DNA of 64,000 bases from Bradyrhizobium sp. CB1015. Its GTDB lineage: Bacteria > Pseudomonadota > Alphaproteobacteria > Rhizobiales > Xanthobacteraceae. Below the pieces are notes generated by a model that saw only the letters and a list, made by a program, of their open reading frames with translations, made no database searches and had not been told where the DNA came from. Position 1 is the first letter of the stretch, and every line of letters starts with the position of its first letter. Where the stretch lies: positions 3,472,001 through 3,536,000 of the forward strand of contig NZ_CP104174.1 of NCBI RefSeq assembly GCF_025200925.1. The letters are read 5' to 3'. A program made the translations under genes and the position numbers. Below, in pieces: positions 51,367 through 61,186 of the stretch.

Positions 51367-51951
51367 TCACCGCCGTCCGCGCGGCGCCTCGGCCTTGGCC
51401 GGCGGCTCGGTCTGCGGGGCGCAGGTCGCAGCTTGAAGCGAGCCTTGCGCCTGCTGCATCAGGCCGGGCTCGGGGGCGAGCGCCTTCATCAGGATCAGGC
51501 CGGTCGTGCTTGGGGAATCGATGATCAGGCGGTCGGCCGCGGTGACCTCTTCGTCCTCCGGCAGCTCGTTGTGCTGTGCTTCCGTCATCAGATCGAGCTC
51601 GATCACCTTGCGGCCCGCGGAGCGGTCGTTGATGGCGTAATAGGCGATCTCGTTGCGGGTGTAGAACGACACCGAGGTGTAGGCCTGGCTCACCGGCACG
51701 GTGAGCTTGATCGGCCCGCCCGACAGGTCATAGCGGCAGATCGCCAGCGCGAAGGCCGGATCCATGAACGGCATCGGCGAATTGTTGGGATCGGCGAGGG
51801 GAAGCTGGGTGACGGCGTTCACCTTTGTCATCGGCGTCAGCCGCGAATAGGCATCCTGCGTCGCGATCCGCGGCAGCGCCAGCACGCTGACGAGATGGAC
51901 CACGAGCCCGAGCACCACGCCGGCAACGATGGTGAAGACGAGCCGGATCAT
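51367..51951 (-). CDS. DUF1254-type membrane-anchored protein
   Basis: A 194-residue protein with one N-terminal membrane helix (LVFTIVAGVVLGLVVHLVSV). The domain resembles the DUF1254 family (TQDAYSRLTPMTKVNAVTQL, DPAFALAICRYDLSGGPIKL, VSFYTRNEIAYYAIND). It overlaps the upstream DUF1214 gene by four bases. In many bacteria DUF1254 and DUF1214 are parts of one protein; here they are two short membrane-anchored chains. The C-terminus is Ala/Pro-rich and ends RGRR. Function unknown. Confidence 0.82.
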   Translation of the reverse strand: MIRLVFTIVAGVVLGLVVHLVSVLALPRIATQDAYSRLTPMTKVNAVTQLPLADPNNSPMPFMDPAFALAICRYDLSGGPIKLTVPVSQAYTSVSFYTRNEIAYYAINDRSAGRKVIELDLMTEAQHNELPEDEEVTAADRLIIDSPSTTGLILMKALAPEPGLMQQAQGSLQAATCAPQTEPPAKAEAPRGRR

Positions 51952-52526
51952 GAGCAGCCCACCGTATTGATGCTCGGCATCGGCGCGTCGCGCTGGGTGC
52001 GCGTCGCAACGCCGACCGGCGTGTCGTAGAGGCGCAGCATCAATGCGTAACGCTCGATGCCGCCGGTCGGCAGCCAGTTGCCGGCGCGCGAGCGCGAGGC
52101 GATCCGGATCTCGAACGAGCCGTCGGAGGCGCGCACGATCTCCTGGCTGGTGAAGCCGTAGCGCTGGAGCGAATTGGCGACGAGATGGCCCTTGCGGTCA
52201 TAGAGCGTCAGCGTCCAGAACCGCGCCGGCGGCGTCACGCCGGAGACGATCACGTCGCAGCGGCCGTCGAGCGCCTTCTTCCTGTCGTCGGTGGTGGCGG
52301 TGAAGGCGACGCCGTCGCCGGTGCCGATCGGCAGCTCGCCGTTGCGGACGATGGTGGCGCGCGAATAGGGGTCGACGTCGGCGGTGCCGGTGCGCGGCCG
52401 CGCGGTCCAGGCGCCGATGGTGAGCGCGCCGATCTCGGTGCCGCGCGTCGTGGTCATCCACGTCGCGCCGACGCCGACGACCGTCGCAAGCAGAAGCGCC
52501 GTCAATGTGATCAGGATCAGCCGCAC
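51948..52526 (-). CDS. DUF1214 membrane-anchored protein
   Basis: A 192-residue protein with an N-terminal membrane helix (LILITLTALLLATVVGVGAT) and a C-terminal DUF1214 domain (PPARFWTLTLYDRKGHLVAN; FEIRIASRSRAGNWLPTGGI, then RYALMLRLYD). The pattern (W-LP and L-LR-Y) is diagnostic of DUF1214. It is translationally coupled to the DUF1254-like gene and lies ten bases after the stop of the PBP1A gene, all on the minus strand. A periplasmic role is likely but undefined. Confidence 0.85.
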   Translation of the reverse strand: MRLILITLTALLLATVVGVGATWMTTTRGTEIGALTIGAWTARPRTGTADVDPYSRATIVRNGELPIGTGDGVAFTATTDDRKKALDGRCDVIVSGVTPPARFWTLTLYDRKGHLVANSLQRYGFTSQEIVRASDGSFEIRIASRSRAGNWLPTGGIERYALMLRLYDTPVGVATRTQRDAPMPSINTVGCS

Positions 52527-52535
52527 GGGGTTCGA

Positions 52536-54812
52536 TCAGTTCTTGCGCGGGGCGGAGGTATTGGCATTCTCTTCCGCATAATTCTGCGGGAAGGCGAGCG
52601 CGCTCGTCGACGAGGACGGCTTGCTGTCATTTGCCGTCGACTTGTTCGCAGCCTTGGCCGCATCATCCAGCAGCTTCTCGACGCGCACCAGGATGTCGGC
52701 GCCGCGCTTGGTCAGCACCGGCGGCGGACCGGGTTTCGTCTCCAGCACCTTCGGCGCCGCATTGGCGTGCGCGGCCATCGGCTGCGGCGGCAGCTTCTGG
52801 CCCATGCCGATGCCGGGAATCTCACGGACCTCGACGCCCTGATGCGCGGCGACCATGATGTCGTGCCAGGTCTGCGCCGGCAGCGAGCCGCCGGTCATGC
52901 GGTTGGTCGGCGAGTAGTCGTCGTTGCCGTACCACACGGCGCAGGTGAAATTGCCGGTGTAGCCGACGAACCAGGCGTCGCGATACGCATTGGTCGTGCC
53001 GGTCTTGCCCGCGGTCGGAATGCCGTCCAGCGCGGCGCGCCGCGCGGTGCCTTCGCTGACGACGTGGCTCATCATGCCGGCCATGTCGGCGGCGACGGAA
53101 GCGGGGATCGCCTGCTTCGGCTTCGGCCCGTCGCGGTCCCAGCGCCAGACCAGGTCGCCGGCGCCGGTGCGCACTTCGAGCACCGCATGCGGCGTCACCG
53201 ACTTGCCGCGGTTGGGGAACGTCGCATAGGCGACGGCATGCTCGAGCACGGTGACTTCGTCCGAGCCGATCGGCAGCGAGGGCGTGTCGGGCAGCGGCGC
53301 CTTGAGGCCGAAGCGGCGCGCGACCTCGACGATCTTGGCACGGCCGATCTTGGCGGGGTTCGGCGCCTTCGGCTGCTCCTTCTGGCCGATCGCGATCGAC
53401 AGTTTTACGGGCACGACGTTGATCGAGCGCGTGATCGCCTGGGTCAGCGTCACCGAGCCGGAATAGGAATGGCCATAGTTTTGCGGGCACCAATTGCCGA
53501 TGCAGACCGGGCCGTCGACCACGATCGAGTTCGGCGTGAAGCCGTTGAGCAGCGCGGTGGTGTAGACGTAAGGCTTGAACGAGGAGCCGGGCTGCCGGTA
53601 GGCGTCGGTGGCGCGGTTGAACTGGCTGGCGCCGTAGTCGCGGCCGCCGACCATGGCGCGGATGCCGCCGTCGAGATCGGCGACGACGGTTGCCGCCTGT
53701 GTCGCGTGATAATCGCGGCCGAACTGGCGCAGCTGGTTCTCGACCGCGTCTTCCGCCGCCTTCTGCACGTTGGTGTCGATGGCGGTGCGGACCACGAAGA
53801 CGCGCTCGGTGTAGGACTTCGGGAAGGTGTCGACCAGCTTGCGCATCTCGTCGAAGGCGTAGTCGAGATAATAGTTCGGCGACGCCTCGTCGCGGCGGTC
53901 GACCGCGAAAGCCGGGTTGCGGCGGGCGCCGAACACCTGGCCCTCGGTCATGAAGCCGGCATCGACGAGGTTGTCGAGCACGACGTTGGCGCGGGCGCGG
54001 GCGGCGGGCAAGTTGATGTGCGGGGCGTACTTGGTCGGCGCCTTGAACAGGCCGGCGAGCATCGCTGCTTCCGCCAGCGTCACGTCGCGCGCGGACTTGT
54101 TGAAGTAGAAATGCGCCGCGCCGTCGACGCCGAAGGTGCCGCCGCCCATATAGGCGCGGTCGAGATAGAGCTTGAGGATCTCGTTCTTGGTCAGGCGCCA
54201 TTCCAGCCAGATCGCGAGGAAGGCCTCATTGACCTTGCGTTCGATGGTGCGCTCGTTGCTCAGGAACAGGTTCTTGGCGAGCTGCTGGGTGATCGAGGAG
54301 CCGCCCTGACGCACGCCGCCGGCTTGCGCATTGGTCACGAGCGCGCGCGCGGTGCCGGCGATGTCGATGCCGAAATGCTCGTAGAAGCGGCGGTCCTCGG
54401 TCGCCAGCGTCGCCTTGATCAGCACGTCCGGAAAATCTTCCAGCGGAATGGAGTCGTTGTGCTTGATGCCGCGGCTGCCGATCGGGCTGCCGTAGCGGTC
54501 GAGGAACGTCACCGCGAGGTCGGACTTCTTCAGCCAGTCCTCGTCCGCGGTCTCGCGGAAGGCGGGAATGGCGAGGGTGAGCATCACGACCAGGCCGCCA
54601 AGCCCGAGGGTTGCGGCCTCGGACAGCGGCTCGATGAACACCCAGCGCTTCCACCGCCCGACATAGAAGCGGTCCATGAAGGTCGAGTAGCGCTCGTAGA
54701 GCTCGCGGATGCCCTTGGCCGAGGAGAACAGCGAGGAGTCGATGCGCGCGTCGAGATCCAGGAAGAAATTCCGGACCCTCTGCTTCCAATGCGGTGGTAT
54801 GATCTGGCGCAC
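52536..54812 (-). CDS. Penicillin-binding protein 1A (bifunctional)
   Basis: A 758-residue class A PBP with transglycosylase and transpeptidase activities at the inner membrane. One membrane helix lies near residues 62-84. The GT51 glycosyltransferase has catalytic E139 in ATEDRRFYEHFGID and QGGSSITQQLAKNLFLSNER. The transpeptidase has the serine in PGSSFKPYVYTTAL, a TRSINVVPVK S-x-N motif and the GKTGTTNAYRDAWFVGYTG box. The start is a GTG at 54810-54812 with AAGGG just upstream. First in a minus-strand set with the DUF1214 and DUF1254 genes. Confidence 0.94.
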   Translation of the reverse strand: MRQIIPPHWKQRVRNFFLDLDARIDSSLFSSAKGIRELYERYSTFMDRFYVGRWKRWVFIEPLSEAATLGLGGLVVMLTLAIPAFRETADEDWLKKSDLAVTFLDRYGSPIGSRGIKHNDSIPLEDFPDVLIKATLATEDRRFYEHFGIDIAGTARALVTNAQAGGVRQGGSSITQQLAKNLFLSNERTIERKVNEAFLAIWLEWRLTKNEILKLYLDRAYMGGGTFGVDGAAHFYFNKSARDVTLAEAAMLAGLFKAPTKYAPHINLPAARARANVVLDNLVDAGFMTEGQVFGARRNPAFAVDRRDEASPNYYLDYAFDEMRKLVDTFPKSYTERVFVVRTAIDTNVQKAAEDAVENQLRQFGRDYHATQAATVVADLDGGIRAMVGGRDYGASQFNRATDAYRQPGSSFKPYVYTTALLNGFTPNSIVVDGPVCIGNWCPQNYGHSYSGSVTLTQAITRSINVVPVKLSIAIGQKEQPKAPNPAKIGRAKIVEVARRFGLKAPLPDTPSLPIGSDEVTVLEHAVAYATFPNRGKSVTPHAVLEVRTGAGDLVWRWDRDGPKPKQAIPASVAADMAGMMSHVVSEGTARRAALDGIPTAGKTGTTNAYRDAWFVGYTGNFTCAVWYGNDDYSPTNRMTGGSLPAQTWHDIMVAAHQGVEVREIPGIGMGQKLPPQPMAAHANAAPKVLETKPGPPPVLTKRGADILVRVEKLLDDAAKAANKSTANDSKPSSSTSALAFPQNYAEENANTSAPRKN

Positions 54813-55104
54813 CTAGAACCCTTGAGGCTTGCTTCGAAAGCGTTCAAGCACCCGGCCGGGGCGGCATCGAGACGTCTTGCGGGAATGTTGCGGCAAACCC
54901 AAGGCGCCCGGCCAGCATCCGAGGGACTTGTTGTTCCTTCTAGCCGAGCGGGCCCCATAAACCAATGGTCACGCTCGGGATTTTGAACAACAGGCCTAAT
55001 TGACCCCGGTTCATTACGGGCCTCAAAGGGGCCTCGCTTGCACCCCTGCCGCCGCGCGCCCTAGAAGGCGTTGCCGTAGCTCTTTCGAACTGTTGTTGAG
55101 GCGC

Positions 55105-55620
55105 ATGACCGCAGCTCCCAAACGACCTTCCGGCCAGGAGGGATTCTTCTGGAAAACCAAGACGTTGGAACAGATGTCGGGGGCCGAATGGGAAAGCCTG
55201 TGCGACGGCTGCGGCCGCTGCTGCCTGAACAAGCTCGAGGATGAGGATACCGGGCAGATCTACTTCACCCATATCGGCTGCAAGCTGCTCGATGGGATGA
55301 GCTGCGCCTGCAAGGACTATCCGAATCGCTCCGACAAGGTTCCGGACTGCGTCCGCCTGACCCCGGCCAATGTCCGCACCCTCAACTGGCTGCCGCCGAG
55401 CTGCGGCTACAAGCTCGTCGCCGAGGGGCGCGACCTCTATTGGTGGCATCCGCTGGTTTCGGGTGACCCCAACACCGTGCACGAAGCCGGCGTCTCCGTG
55501 CGCGGCCGCGTGGAGGGGAGCGAGGAGGAGGTCCCGGACGAGGAGCTCGAGGACCACATCGTGCACTGGCCGGCCGTGCTGCCCAGGCGAGCCCGTCTGA
55601 AGCGACGCCCAAAGGACTGA
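55105..55620 (+). CDS. YcgN-family cysteine cluster protein
   Basis: A 171-residue cytoplasmic protein of the YkgJ/YcgN (UPF0260) family. The cysteine cluster is CDGCGRCC, a single Cys in HIGCKLLDG, and CACKDYPNR with a further Cys in PDCVRLT, a likely metal or Fe-S site. The family motif [20 protein letters not shown] confirms the assignment. ATG 55105 has GAGG before it; the frame is open to 55000 without support. Role unknown. Confidence 0.93.
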   Translation: MTAAPKRPSGQEGFFWKTKTLEQMSGAEWESLCDGCGRCCLNKLEDEDTGQIYFTHIGCKLLDGMSCACKDYPNRSDKVPDCVRLTPANVRTLNWLPPSCGYKLVAEGRDLYWWHPLVSGDPNTVHEAGVSVRGRVEGSEEEVPDEELEDHIVHWPAVLPRRARLKRRPKD

Positions 55621-55776
55621 TCCGCCGCCGCGCCGAGGTCACGTCTTTGGGATGACCTCAGGGCGGGATGCACCCATGCGCCGCGGTGCCTGCCTGGGAA
55701 AAGCTTTGCTGTCTACATTGGGCTGCATAGAACGAATCCTTCGCGGCGTTGCGCCGCCACATGACGTCCGATCGAG

Positions 55777-57360
55777 ATGAACAAGTTCGAACGGCAGAGC
55801 GCTGCCGACGTCCAAACGTTGCCTGACGACATTGCCGAAGAGCTGTCACGCCTTCCCAGCGAGGTGTTGAGCGTCGACGACGCGCCGTCGATCGCCCCGC
55901 CGGTGCCGCTGAGTTCCGACGAGGTCCGCACCATCGTCATCAGCCTGATGCTGACGATGTTCCTGGCCGCGCTCGACCAGACCATCGTGGCGACCGCGCT
56001 GCCCACCATCGGACGCCAGTTCCAGGACGTCTCCAATCTGTCCTGGGTGATCACTGCCTATCTGCTCGCCTCGACAGCGGTCGCGCCGGTGTTCGGGACG
56101 CTCAGCGACATCTACGGCCGCCGCGTCATGATCATCATCTCGCTCAGCCTGTTCGTCGCGGGCTCGGTGCTGTGCGCGATCGCGCCGAACATGCCGATGC
56201 TGATCCTGGCACGCGGGCTTCAGGGCCTCGGCGGCGGCGGCATCATGCCGGTGGTGCAGACCGTGATCTCCGACGTCGTGAGCCCGCGCGAGCGCGGGCA
56301 ATATCAGGCTTATTTCTCCAGCGTCTGGATGGTCGGCGGCATCCTCGGCCCGGTCATCGGCGGCGTATTCGCCGAGCATCTGCACTGGTCGATGATCTTC
56401 TGGATCAACCTGCCGCTTGCGGCCGCGGCGCTCGCATTGCTGCTGCCCAAGATGAGCAAGATCCCGGTGTTCCACCGCAAGCGCAAGGTCGACTGGCTCG
56501 GCGGCGTCTTGCTGATGGCCGCCGCCGTGGTCTTCATGCTGGTGCTGACCTGGGGCGGTACGCGCTATGCCTGGCTGTCGCCGACGGTGCTGGCCATGGT
56601 GGGCGGGGCCGTCGCGCTGGCGGTGACCTTCGTGTGGCACGCCCGGCGGGCCGACGAGCCGTTCCTGCCGTTGCCCTTGCTGACGGGATCGGTGGCGCCT
56701 TTCGCGCTGACGGCGGGCGGCTGCGGCCTCGGGGCGATCACCGGCCTCACCGTGCAGCTGCCGCTTTATTACGAGTCGGTCTACCATTTGAGCGCAAGCG
56801 AGGCGGGGCTTGCGCTGATCCCGCTCGCGGCGGTCTCGACCGTTGGCGCGGCCGTCGCCGGCCGCACCATGGCGCGCGCAAAGCACTACAAGCGCGTCGC
56901 CATCATCGGCACGTCATGGGCCGCGCTGTGCGGTCTCGCCCTCACGGTCACCACCTTGCCGCTCTGGGGCCTGCTGCTGCTGATGGCCGCCTTCGCGCTG
57001 GGTCTCGGCACGACTTTCCCGGTCTGCGTGGTCTCGCTGCAGAACTCGGTCGCGCGTCCGCAAGTTGGCACCATCACCGGCGCGATGAACTTCTTCCGCT
57101 CGCTGATGTCCTCGTTCACGGTGGCGGCCTTCGCGGCGATCCTGCTCATCGCGCTCGGCACCGACATCCCGCTCGCCGGCGAGCATCACGCCGCGGGCGG
57201 CATCCCTGCGATCCCGACTGAGGACATGCGCCACGCCTTCCGCTACGTCTTCGGTGCCGCCACCGCGCTGATGACGACAGCTGCGCTGTGCCTGATCGCG
57301 ATGGAGGAGCGGCCGCTGGCCGGCCCCCAGGCCAAGCAACCCGTCGAGATGGCCGAGTAA
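55777..57360 (+). CDS. DHA2 family MFS multidrug exporter (EmrB/QacA type)
   Basis: A 527-residue antiporter with about fourteen membrane helices. Motif D1 is seen as LDQTIVATALPTIGRQFQDV in TM1, motif A as GTLSDIYGRRVMIIISLSLF and motif C within TM5 (VGGILGPVIGGVFAEHLHWS). The family exports lipophilic drugs or toxic metabolites in exchange for protons. No adaptor (EmrA) or regulator gene is next to it. Convergent with the GAF kinase gene (three-base gap). Confidence 0.92.
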   Translation: MNKFERQSAADVQTLPDDIAEELSRLPSEVLSVDDAPSIAPPVPLSSDEVRTIVISLMLTMFLAALDQTIVATALPTIGRQFQDVSNLSWVITAYLLASTAVAPVFGTLSDIYGRRVMIIISLSLFVAGSVLCAIAPNMPMLILARGLQGLGGGGIMPVVQTVISDVVSPRERGQYQAYFSSVWMVGGILGPVIGGVFAEHLHWSMIFWINLPLAAAALALLLPKMSKIPVFHRKRKVDWLGGVLLMAAAVVFMLVLTWGGTRYAWLSPTVLAMVGGAVALAVTFVWHARRADEPFLPLPLLTGSVAPFALTAGGCGLGAITGLTVQLPLYYESVYHLSASEAGLALIPLAAVSTVGAAVAGRTMARAKHYKRVAIIGTSWAALCGLALTVTTLPLWGLLLLMAAFALGLGTTFPVCVVSLQNSVARPQVGTITGAMNFFRSLMSSFTVAAFAAILLIALGTDIPLAGEHHAAGGIPAIPTEDMRHAFRYVFGAATALMTTAALCLIAMEERPLAGPQAKQPVEMAE

Positions 57361-57363
57361 GGC

Positions 57364-59337
57364 TCAGCGGCCTGCGTCCGGGAAGCTGCTCTTCCGCGGC
57401 AGCCGGATCGTGAACTCCGTGAACGCACCAAGCTCCGTTGCGACGTCGATCGTGCCGCCGTGCTGCTTCACGACGATGTCGTGGGTCATCGACAGCCCGA
57501 GACCGGTGCCTTCGCCGGCCGGCTTGGTGGTGAAGAACGGATTGAACATCTTCTCCTTCACATCGTCGGCAATGCCGGTGCCGTTGTCGCGGATCGTGAT
57601 CTCGATGTCGTCGCCGCGATCGCGCGTCGCGGCGGTCACCATCGGCTCGTAACCGGCGGCGCCGTCGGCCTTGCGCCGGGTGACCGCGTGGAAGCCGTTC
57701 GAGATCAGGTTCAAGAGCACGCGGGTGATTTCCTGCGGAAACACTTCGGCGTGTCCGGCCGCCGGATCGAGCTCGCGCTTCAGCGTCACGTGGAATCCCG
57801 GCTTCTCGGCGCGTGCGCCGTGATAGGCGAGGTTGAGGCTCTCTTCGACCAGCGCGTTGATGTCGCTTAAGCCATGCTCACCGCCGCCCTCGCGCGAATG
57901 CAGCAGCATGTTCTTGACGATGGAATCGGCGCGGCGGCCGTGCTGCACGACCTTGCCGAGGTTGTCCTGCAGAAGCCCCGTCAGCTCGTCCACCTCGCTG
58001 CGCACATTCTCGGGGAGGGGGACCGGCGCGAGCACCTCGTTCAGCTCCTCGGTCAGCTCGGCAGACAGCGAGGCGAAATTGTTGACGAAGTTGAGCGGGT
58101 TCTTGATCTCGTGCGCGATGCCGGCCGTGAGCTGGCCGAGCGACGCCAGCTTCTCGGTCTGGATCAGGCGGTCCTGCGCTGCGCGCAGATCGTCGAGCGA
58201 TTTGGCGAGCTCGCTGGTGCGGGTCGCAACTTGATTGAACAGGCTGACATTCTTGATCGCGATCACGGCCTGGTCGGCGAAAGTCTGCAGCAGCCGCACA
58301 TGATGCTCGGCGAAGTTGCCGGTCGCGCGGCGCGTTGCGATGATGATGCCGATGGCTTCGCCCTCGCTCATCAGGGGCGCAAACAGCATGCTGCGATAGC
58401 CGCGGGCACGCGCGATGTCGCGCGCCGCGGGCTCGAGCTCGGTATCGGGCAATTGTGCCGCGGCACCATTGGCCACGAGCTGATAGGGCGGGAATTGCGC
58501 GAACGGCACCGGGAACGAGGCCTGGAGGACGCGATCGCCGGCCGGATCGGTCGGGGTGAATGCCGCAAGGTGCGCGGCGCCGTCGATATAACGCAGCACC
58601 GCGGTGGAGAAGCCGCCGATCAGCCGGTTGGCATTGGTCGCGATGGCCTCGAACACCGGCTGCACGTCGGACGGGGAGGCCGCCATCACCTTCAGGATGT
58701 CGGCCGTCGCGGTCTGGCGTTCCAGCGCCTCTTTCGTCTCGTTGAACAGGCGCGCGTTCTCGATGGCGATCACGGCCTGGTCGGCGAAGGTCTGCAGCAG
58801 CTGGACGAGGTCGGGCGCGAATGCGCCCGTTACGGCGCGCGTGACGCTGATCATGCCGACCGGCGCGCCCCGGTTCATCAGCGGCATGAACAGCACACTG
58901 CGGAAGCCGCGCAGCCGCGCCAGCTCCCGGTTCAGTTCCGGAACGTCGGCGGCCTCGCTGTCGGGAAACTGGATCGTCTCGCCCTCGCGCACGAGGGCAA
59001 AAGTCGGGAAGTCTGTGATCTTGCGTGGGAACGACGCTTTCAGCCCTGCGTCCGCCTCCGGGCTGGTCGGCGTGAACGCCACGAGGTGCAGCTCGTCGCC
59101 GATGAACTGAAGCACGGTGGCCGAGAAGCCGCCGAGCAGGTCCTTCGCGCTGGAGGCGACCGCCGCAAAGACCGGCCGCGCATCGGACGGCGAGGCCGCG
59201 ATGGTGCGCAGGATCTCGGCGCTGGCGCTCTGGCGATCCCGCGCAGTCGCAAGCTCAGCGCGCAGCTGCGCATTCTCGGCCGCGGCCGATTGCAATCGGT
59301 GCTCGAGTTCATCGATGTCGTGCGAAGGGGTGGTCAT
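57364..59337 (-). CDS. Sensor histidine kinase with tandem GAF domains
   Basis: A 657-residue soluble kinase. A short N-terminal coiled coil is followed by two GAF domains that are internal copies (about 50-185 and 215-355), each with a VL(Q/R)(F/Y)-type core and NARLF or NVSLF ends. The HisKA segment reads LASLGQLTAGIAHEIKNPLN, whose His is the phosphorylation site. The HATPase is marked by NLISNGFHAV and DNGTGIADDVKEKMFNPFFT, then GTGLGLSMTHDIV. There is no membrane helix, so it senses a cytoplasmic or diffusible signal. No response regulator lies nearby. Confidence 0.9.
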   Translation of the reverse strand: MTTPSHDIDELEHRLQSAAAENAQLRAELATARDRQSASAEILRTIAASPSDARPVFAAVASSAKDLLGGFSATVLQFIGDELHLVAFTPTSPEADAGLKASFPRKITDFPTFALVREGETIQFPDSEAADVPELNRELARLRGFRSVLFMPLMNRGAPVGMISVTRAVTGAFAPDLVQLLQTFADQAVIAIENARLFNETKEALERQTATADILKVMAASPSDVQPVFEAIATNANRLIGGFSTAVLRYIDGAAHLAAFTPTDPAGDRVLQASFPVPFAQFPPYQLVANGAAAQLPDTELEPAARDIARARGYRSMLFAPLMSEGEAIGIIIATRRATGNFAEHHVRLLQTFADQAVIAIKNVSLFNQVATRTSELAKSLDDLRAAQDRLIQTEKLASLGQLTAGIAHEIKNPLNFVNNFASLSAELTEELNEVLAPVPLPENVRSEVDELTGLLQDNLGKVVQHGRRADSIVKNMLLHSREGGGEHGLSDINALVEESLNLAYHGARAEKPGFHVTLKRELDPAAGHAEVFPQEITRVLLNLISNGFHAVTRRKADGAAGYEPMVTAATRDRGDDIEITIRDNGTGIADDVKEKMFNPFFTTKPAGEGTGLGLSMTHDIVVKQHGGTIDVATELGAFTEFTIRLPRKSSFPDAGR

Positions 59338-59442
59338 TCCTCATCCGGCTTGATGCCGCGACGTGCGCAGCACCGGGCGGATTATCACATCTTCCGCGGC
59401 CGGAGCCAGCGCTCGCAGCCATGCCCCCGCACCGACCCCCGT

Positions 59443-61077
59443 TCACGTCCCCGGGCGCGACACCTCGGTCTCCTTGGCTGTGATGAACTCGAGCAGCACC
59501 GGCACGCCTTCCTTCGTCTTCTGGATGCCGCGCTTGATCGCGGGCACGATGTCCTCCGGCCTCGTCACCCGCTCGCCATGGCCGCCGAAGGCGCGTGCCA
59601 TCGCGGCGTAATCGCCGGAAATGTCGGTCGAGCGATATTTTTCGGTCGAGATCGGCATCACCTTCAGCTCGATCGCCATCGAGAAATTGTTGAGCAGGAT
59701 CGACATGATCGGGATGCGCTCGCGCACCGCGGTCTCGAAATCCATGCCGGTGAAGCCGATCGCAGCATCGCCCCAGACGTTGATGCAGAGCTTGTCGGGT
59801 TTTGCCAGCTTGGCGCCCATCGCAAGACCCAGGCCGTAGCCGAGCTGCGTCGTCTTGCCCCAGCCGAGATAGGTGAGGGGCTTTACTGCTTTCCAGAACG
59901 GCGAGAGCTGGTCGCGCGGACTGCCGGCATCGTGGGTGATGATCGTATTCTCGATATCCACGGTGTGCTGCAAGTCCCACAGCACGCGATAGGGGCTGAG
60001 CGGCGCGTCATTGCTGGTCAGCTTCGGCATCCATTTCGCCAGCCATTCCTTGTGCGAGGCCGCGATCTCGGCCGCGACGGCCGATGCGTCGCGATCTGCG
60101 GTGACGGTCTTGCCGATCTCCTCCAGCAGCGCGTCGAGCACGAGGGCGGCGTCGCCGACCAGGCCGATCTTCGCTTCGACGTCCTTGTTGAGATGATTGG
60201 GATCGAGCGTCGAATGGATGATGGTCTTCCCCTTCGGCATCGCGATGCCGAAACTGGTCTCGGTGAAGGAGCAGCCGATGCCGAAGATGATGTCGGCCTC
60301 GGCCAGAAACTTCGGCACCGCGCGCGGCACTGCGAGGCCGCCGGAGCCGAGCGAGAGCGGATGGGTTTCCGGAAACGACGATTTTCCACCGAGGCTGGTG
60401 GTGACGGGGATCGCCAGCCGCTCGGCGAGCCGTTTCAGCTGCGGCCAGGCCTGCGCGTAATGCACGCCCTGGCCGGCATAGATCACCGGCCGTTTTGCAT
60501 TCACGAGCAGGCCGGCGGCTTCCTTGACGTGAACCGGGTCGGCGCCGTAGCGGGTGCGCAGCACCGGCGTGTAATTCAGCGGCTCCGGCACCTCCTCGTT
60601 CCACATGTCCGAGGGGATCTCGACGATGACGGGTCCGCCCCGGCCGTTCTTCAGCGTGGTGAAGGCGCGGCGAAAGATGTTGGCGACTTCAGTCGCGAGG
60701 ATGATCGGCTCGGACGATTTCGCGAACGGCTTCATCGCCTCGCTGGAATTGAAGTTCGGCTCGATATGCGCCAGCCTGCGCTGATAGCCCATCGGCAGCA
60801 CCAGCACGGGGACGGATTCGCCGAAGCATTGCGCGACGCCGCCCATCGCGTTCTCCGCGCCCGGCCCGTGCTGCATGCAGAAGGCGCCGATGCTGCGCCC
60901 CGACGTCACCCGCGAGATCGCGTCCGCCATGTGGATGCCGACGCGCTCCTGCCGCACCATCACCGGGCGGATCTCGGCCTTGGCCGCGTGCTCGATGAGA
61001 TGGTTGACCGGATAGCCGCAGAGGATCTCGATGCCCTCGCGCCTCATGATTTCCGCAATGGCGGTGCCGAGCTTCAT
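59443..61077 (-). CDS. Thiamine-diphosphate-requiring enzyme (acetolactate synthase-like)
   Basis: A 544-residue ThDP enzyme of the acetolactate synthase/benzoylformate decarboxylase superfamily. The N-terminal Pyr domain has the catalytic Glu in MVRQERVGIHMADAISR. The central domain contains AGQGVHYAQAWPQLKRLAER, and the C-terminal PP domain binds ThDP/Mg through GDAAIGFTGMDFETA and ILLNNFS (GDG is replaced by GDA). Start ATG 61075-61077 follows GGAGAGAG. The substrate is uncertain: oxo-acid decarboxylase, synthase or a related activity. Single gene. Confidence 0.87.
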   Translation of the reverse strand: MKLGTAIAEIMRREGIEILCGYPVNHLIEHAAKAEIRPVMVRQERVGIHMADAISRVTSGRSIGAFCMQHGPGAENAMGGVAQCFGESVPVLVLPMGYQRRLAHIEPNFNSSEAMKPFAKSSEPIILATEVANIFRRAFTTLKNGRGGPVIVEIPSDMWNEEVPEPLNYTPVLRTRYGADPVHVKEAAGLLVNAKRPVIYAGQGVHYAQAWPQLKRLAERLAIPVTTSLGGKSSFPETHPLSLGSGGLAVPRAVPKFLAEADIIFGIGCSFTETSFGIAMPKGKTIIHSTLDPNHLNKDVEAKIGLVGDAALVLDALLEEIGKTVTADRDASAVAAEIAASHKEWLAKWMPKLTSNDAPLSPYRVLWDLQHTVDIENTIITHDAGSPRDQLSPFWKAVKPLTYLGWGKTTQLGYGLGLAMGAKLAKPDKLCINVWGDAAIGFTGMDFETAVRERIPIMSILLNNFSMAIELKVMPISTEKYRSTDISGDYAAMARAFGGHGERVTRPEDIVPAIKRGIQKTKEGVPVLLEFITAKETEVSRPGT

Positions 61078-61186
61078 GGTGTCTCTCTCCTCAGGCAGAG
61101 GCCGGTTTGATCCGGCTTGTTGGGAAGAGAGGATCAGGAATTTCCGGAAGCGTAAAGCGCGCGCGGCGAGCGTGGCGGTAGGCCAG

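Noticed and set aside
52185..54986. A 933-codon plus-strand open frame
   Set aside because: Antisense of PBP1A and the DUF1214 gene; low-complexity translation, no ribosome binding site.
57874..61110. A 1078-codon open frame on the plus strand
   Set aside because: Mirror of the GAF kinase and ThDP enzyme genes on the other strand; its translation is Arg/His/Gly-rich without any family motif, typical of GC-rich antisense frames.
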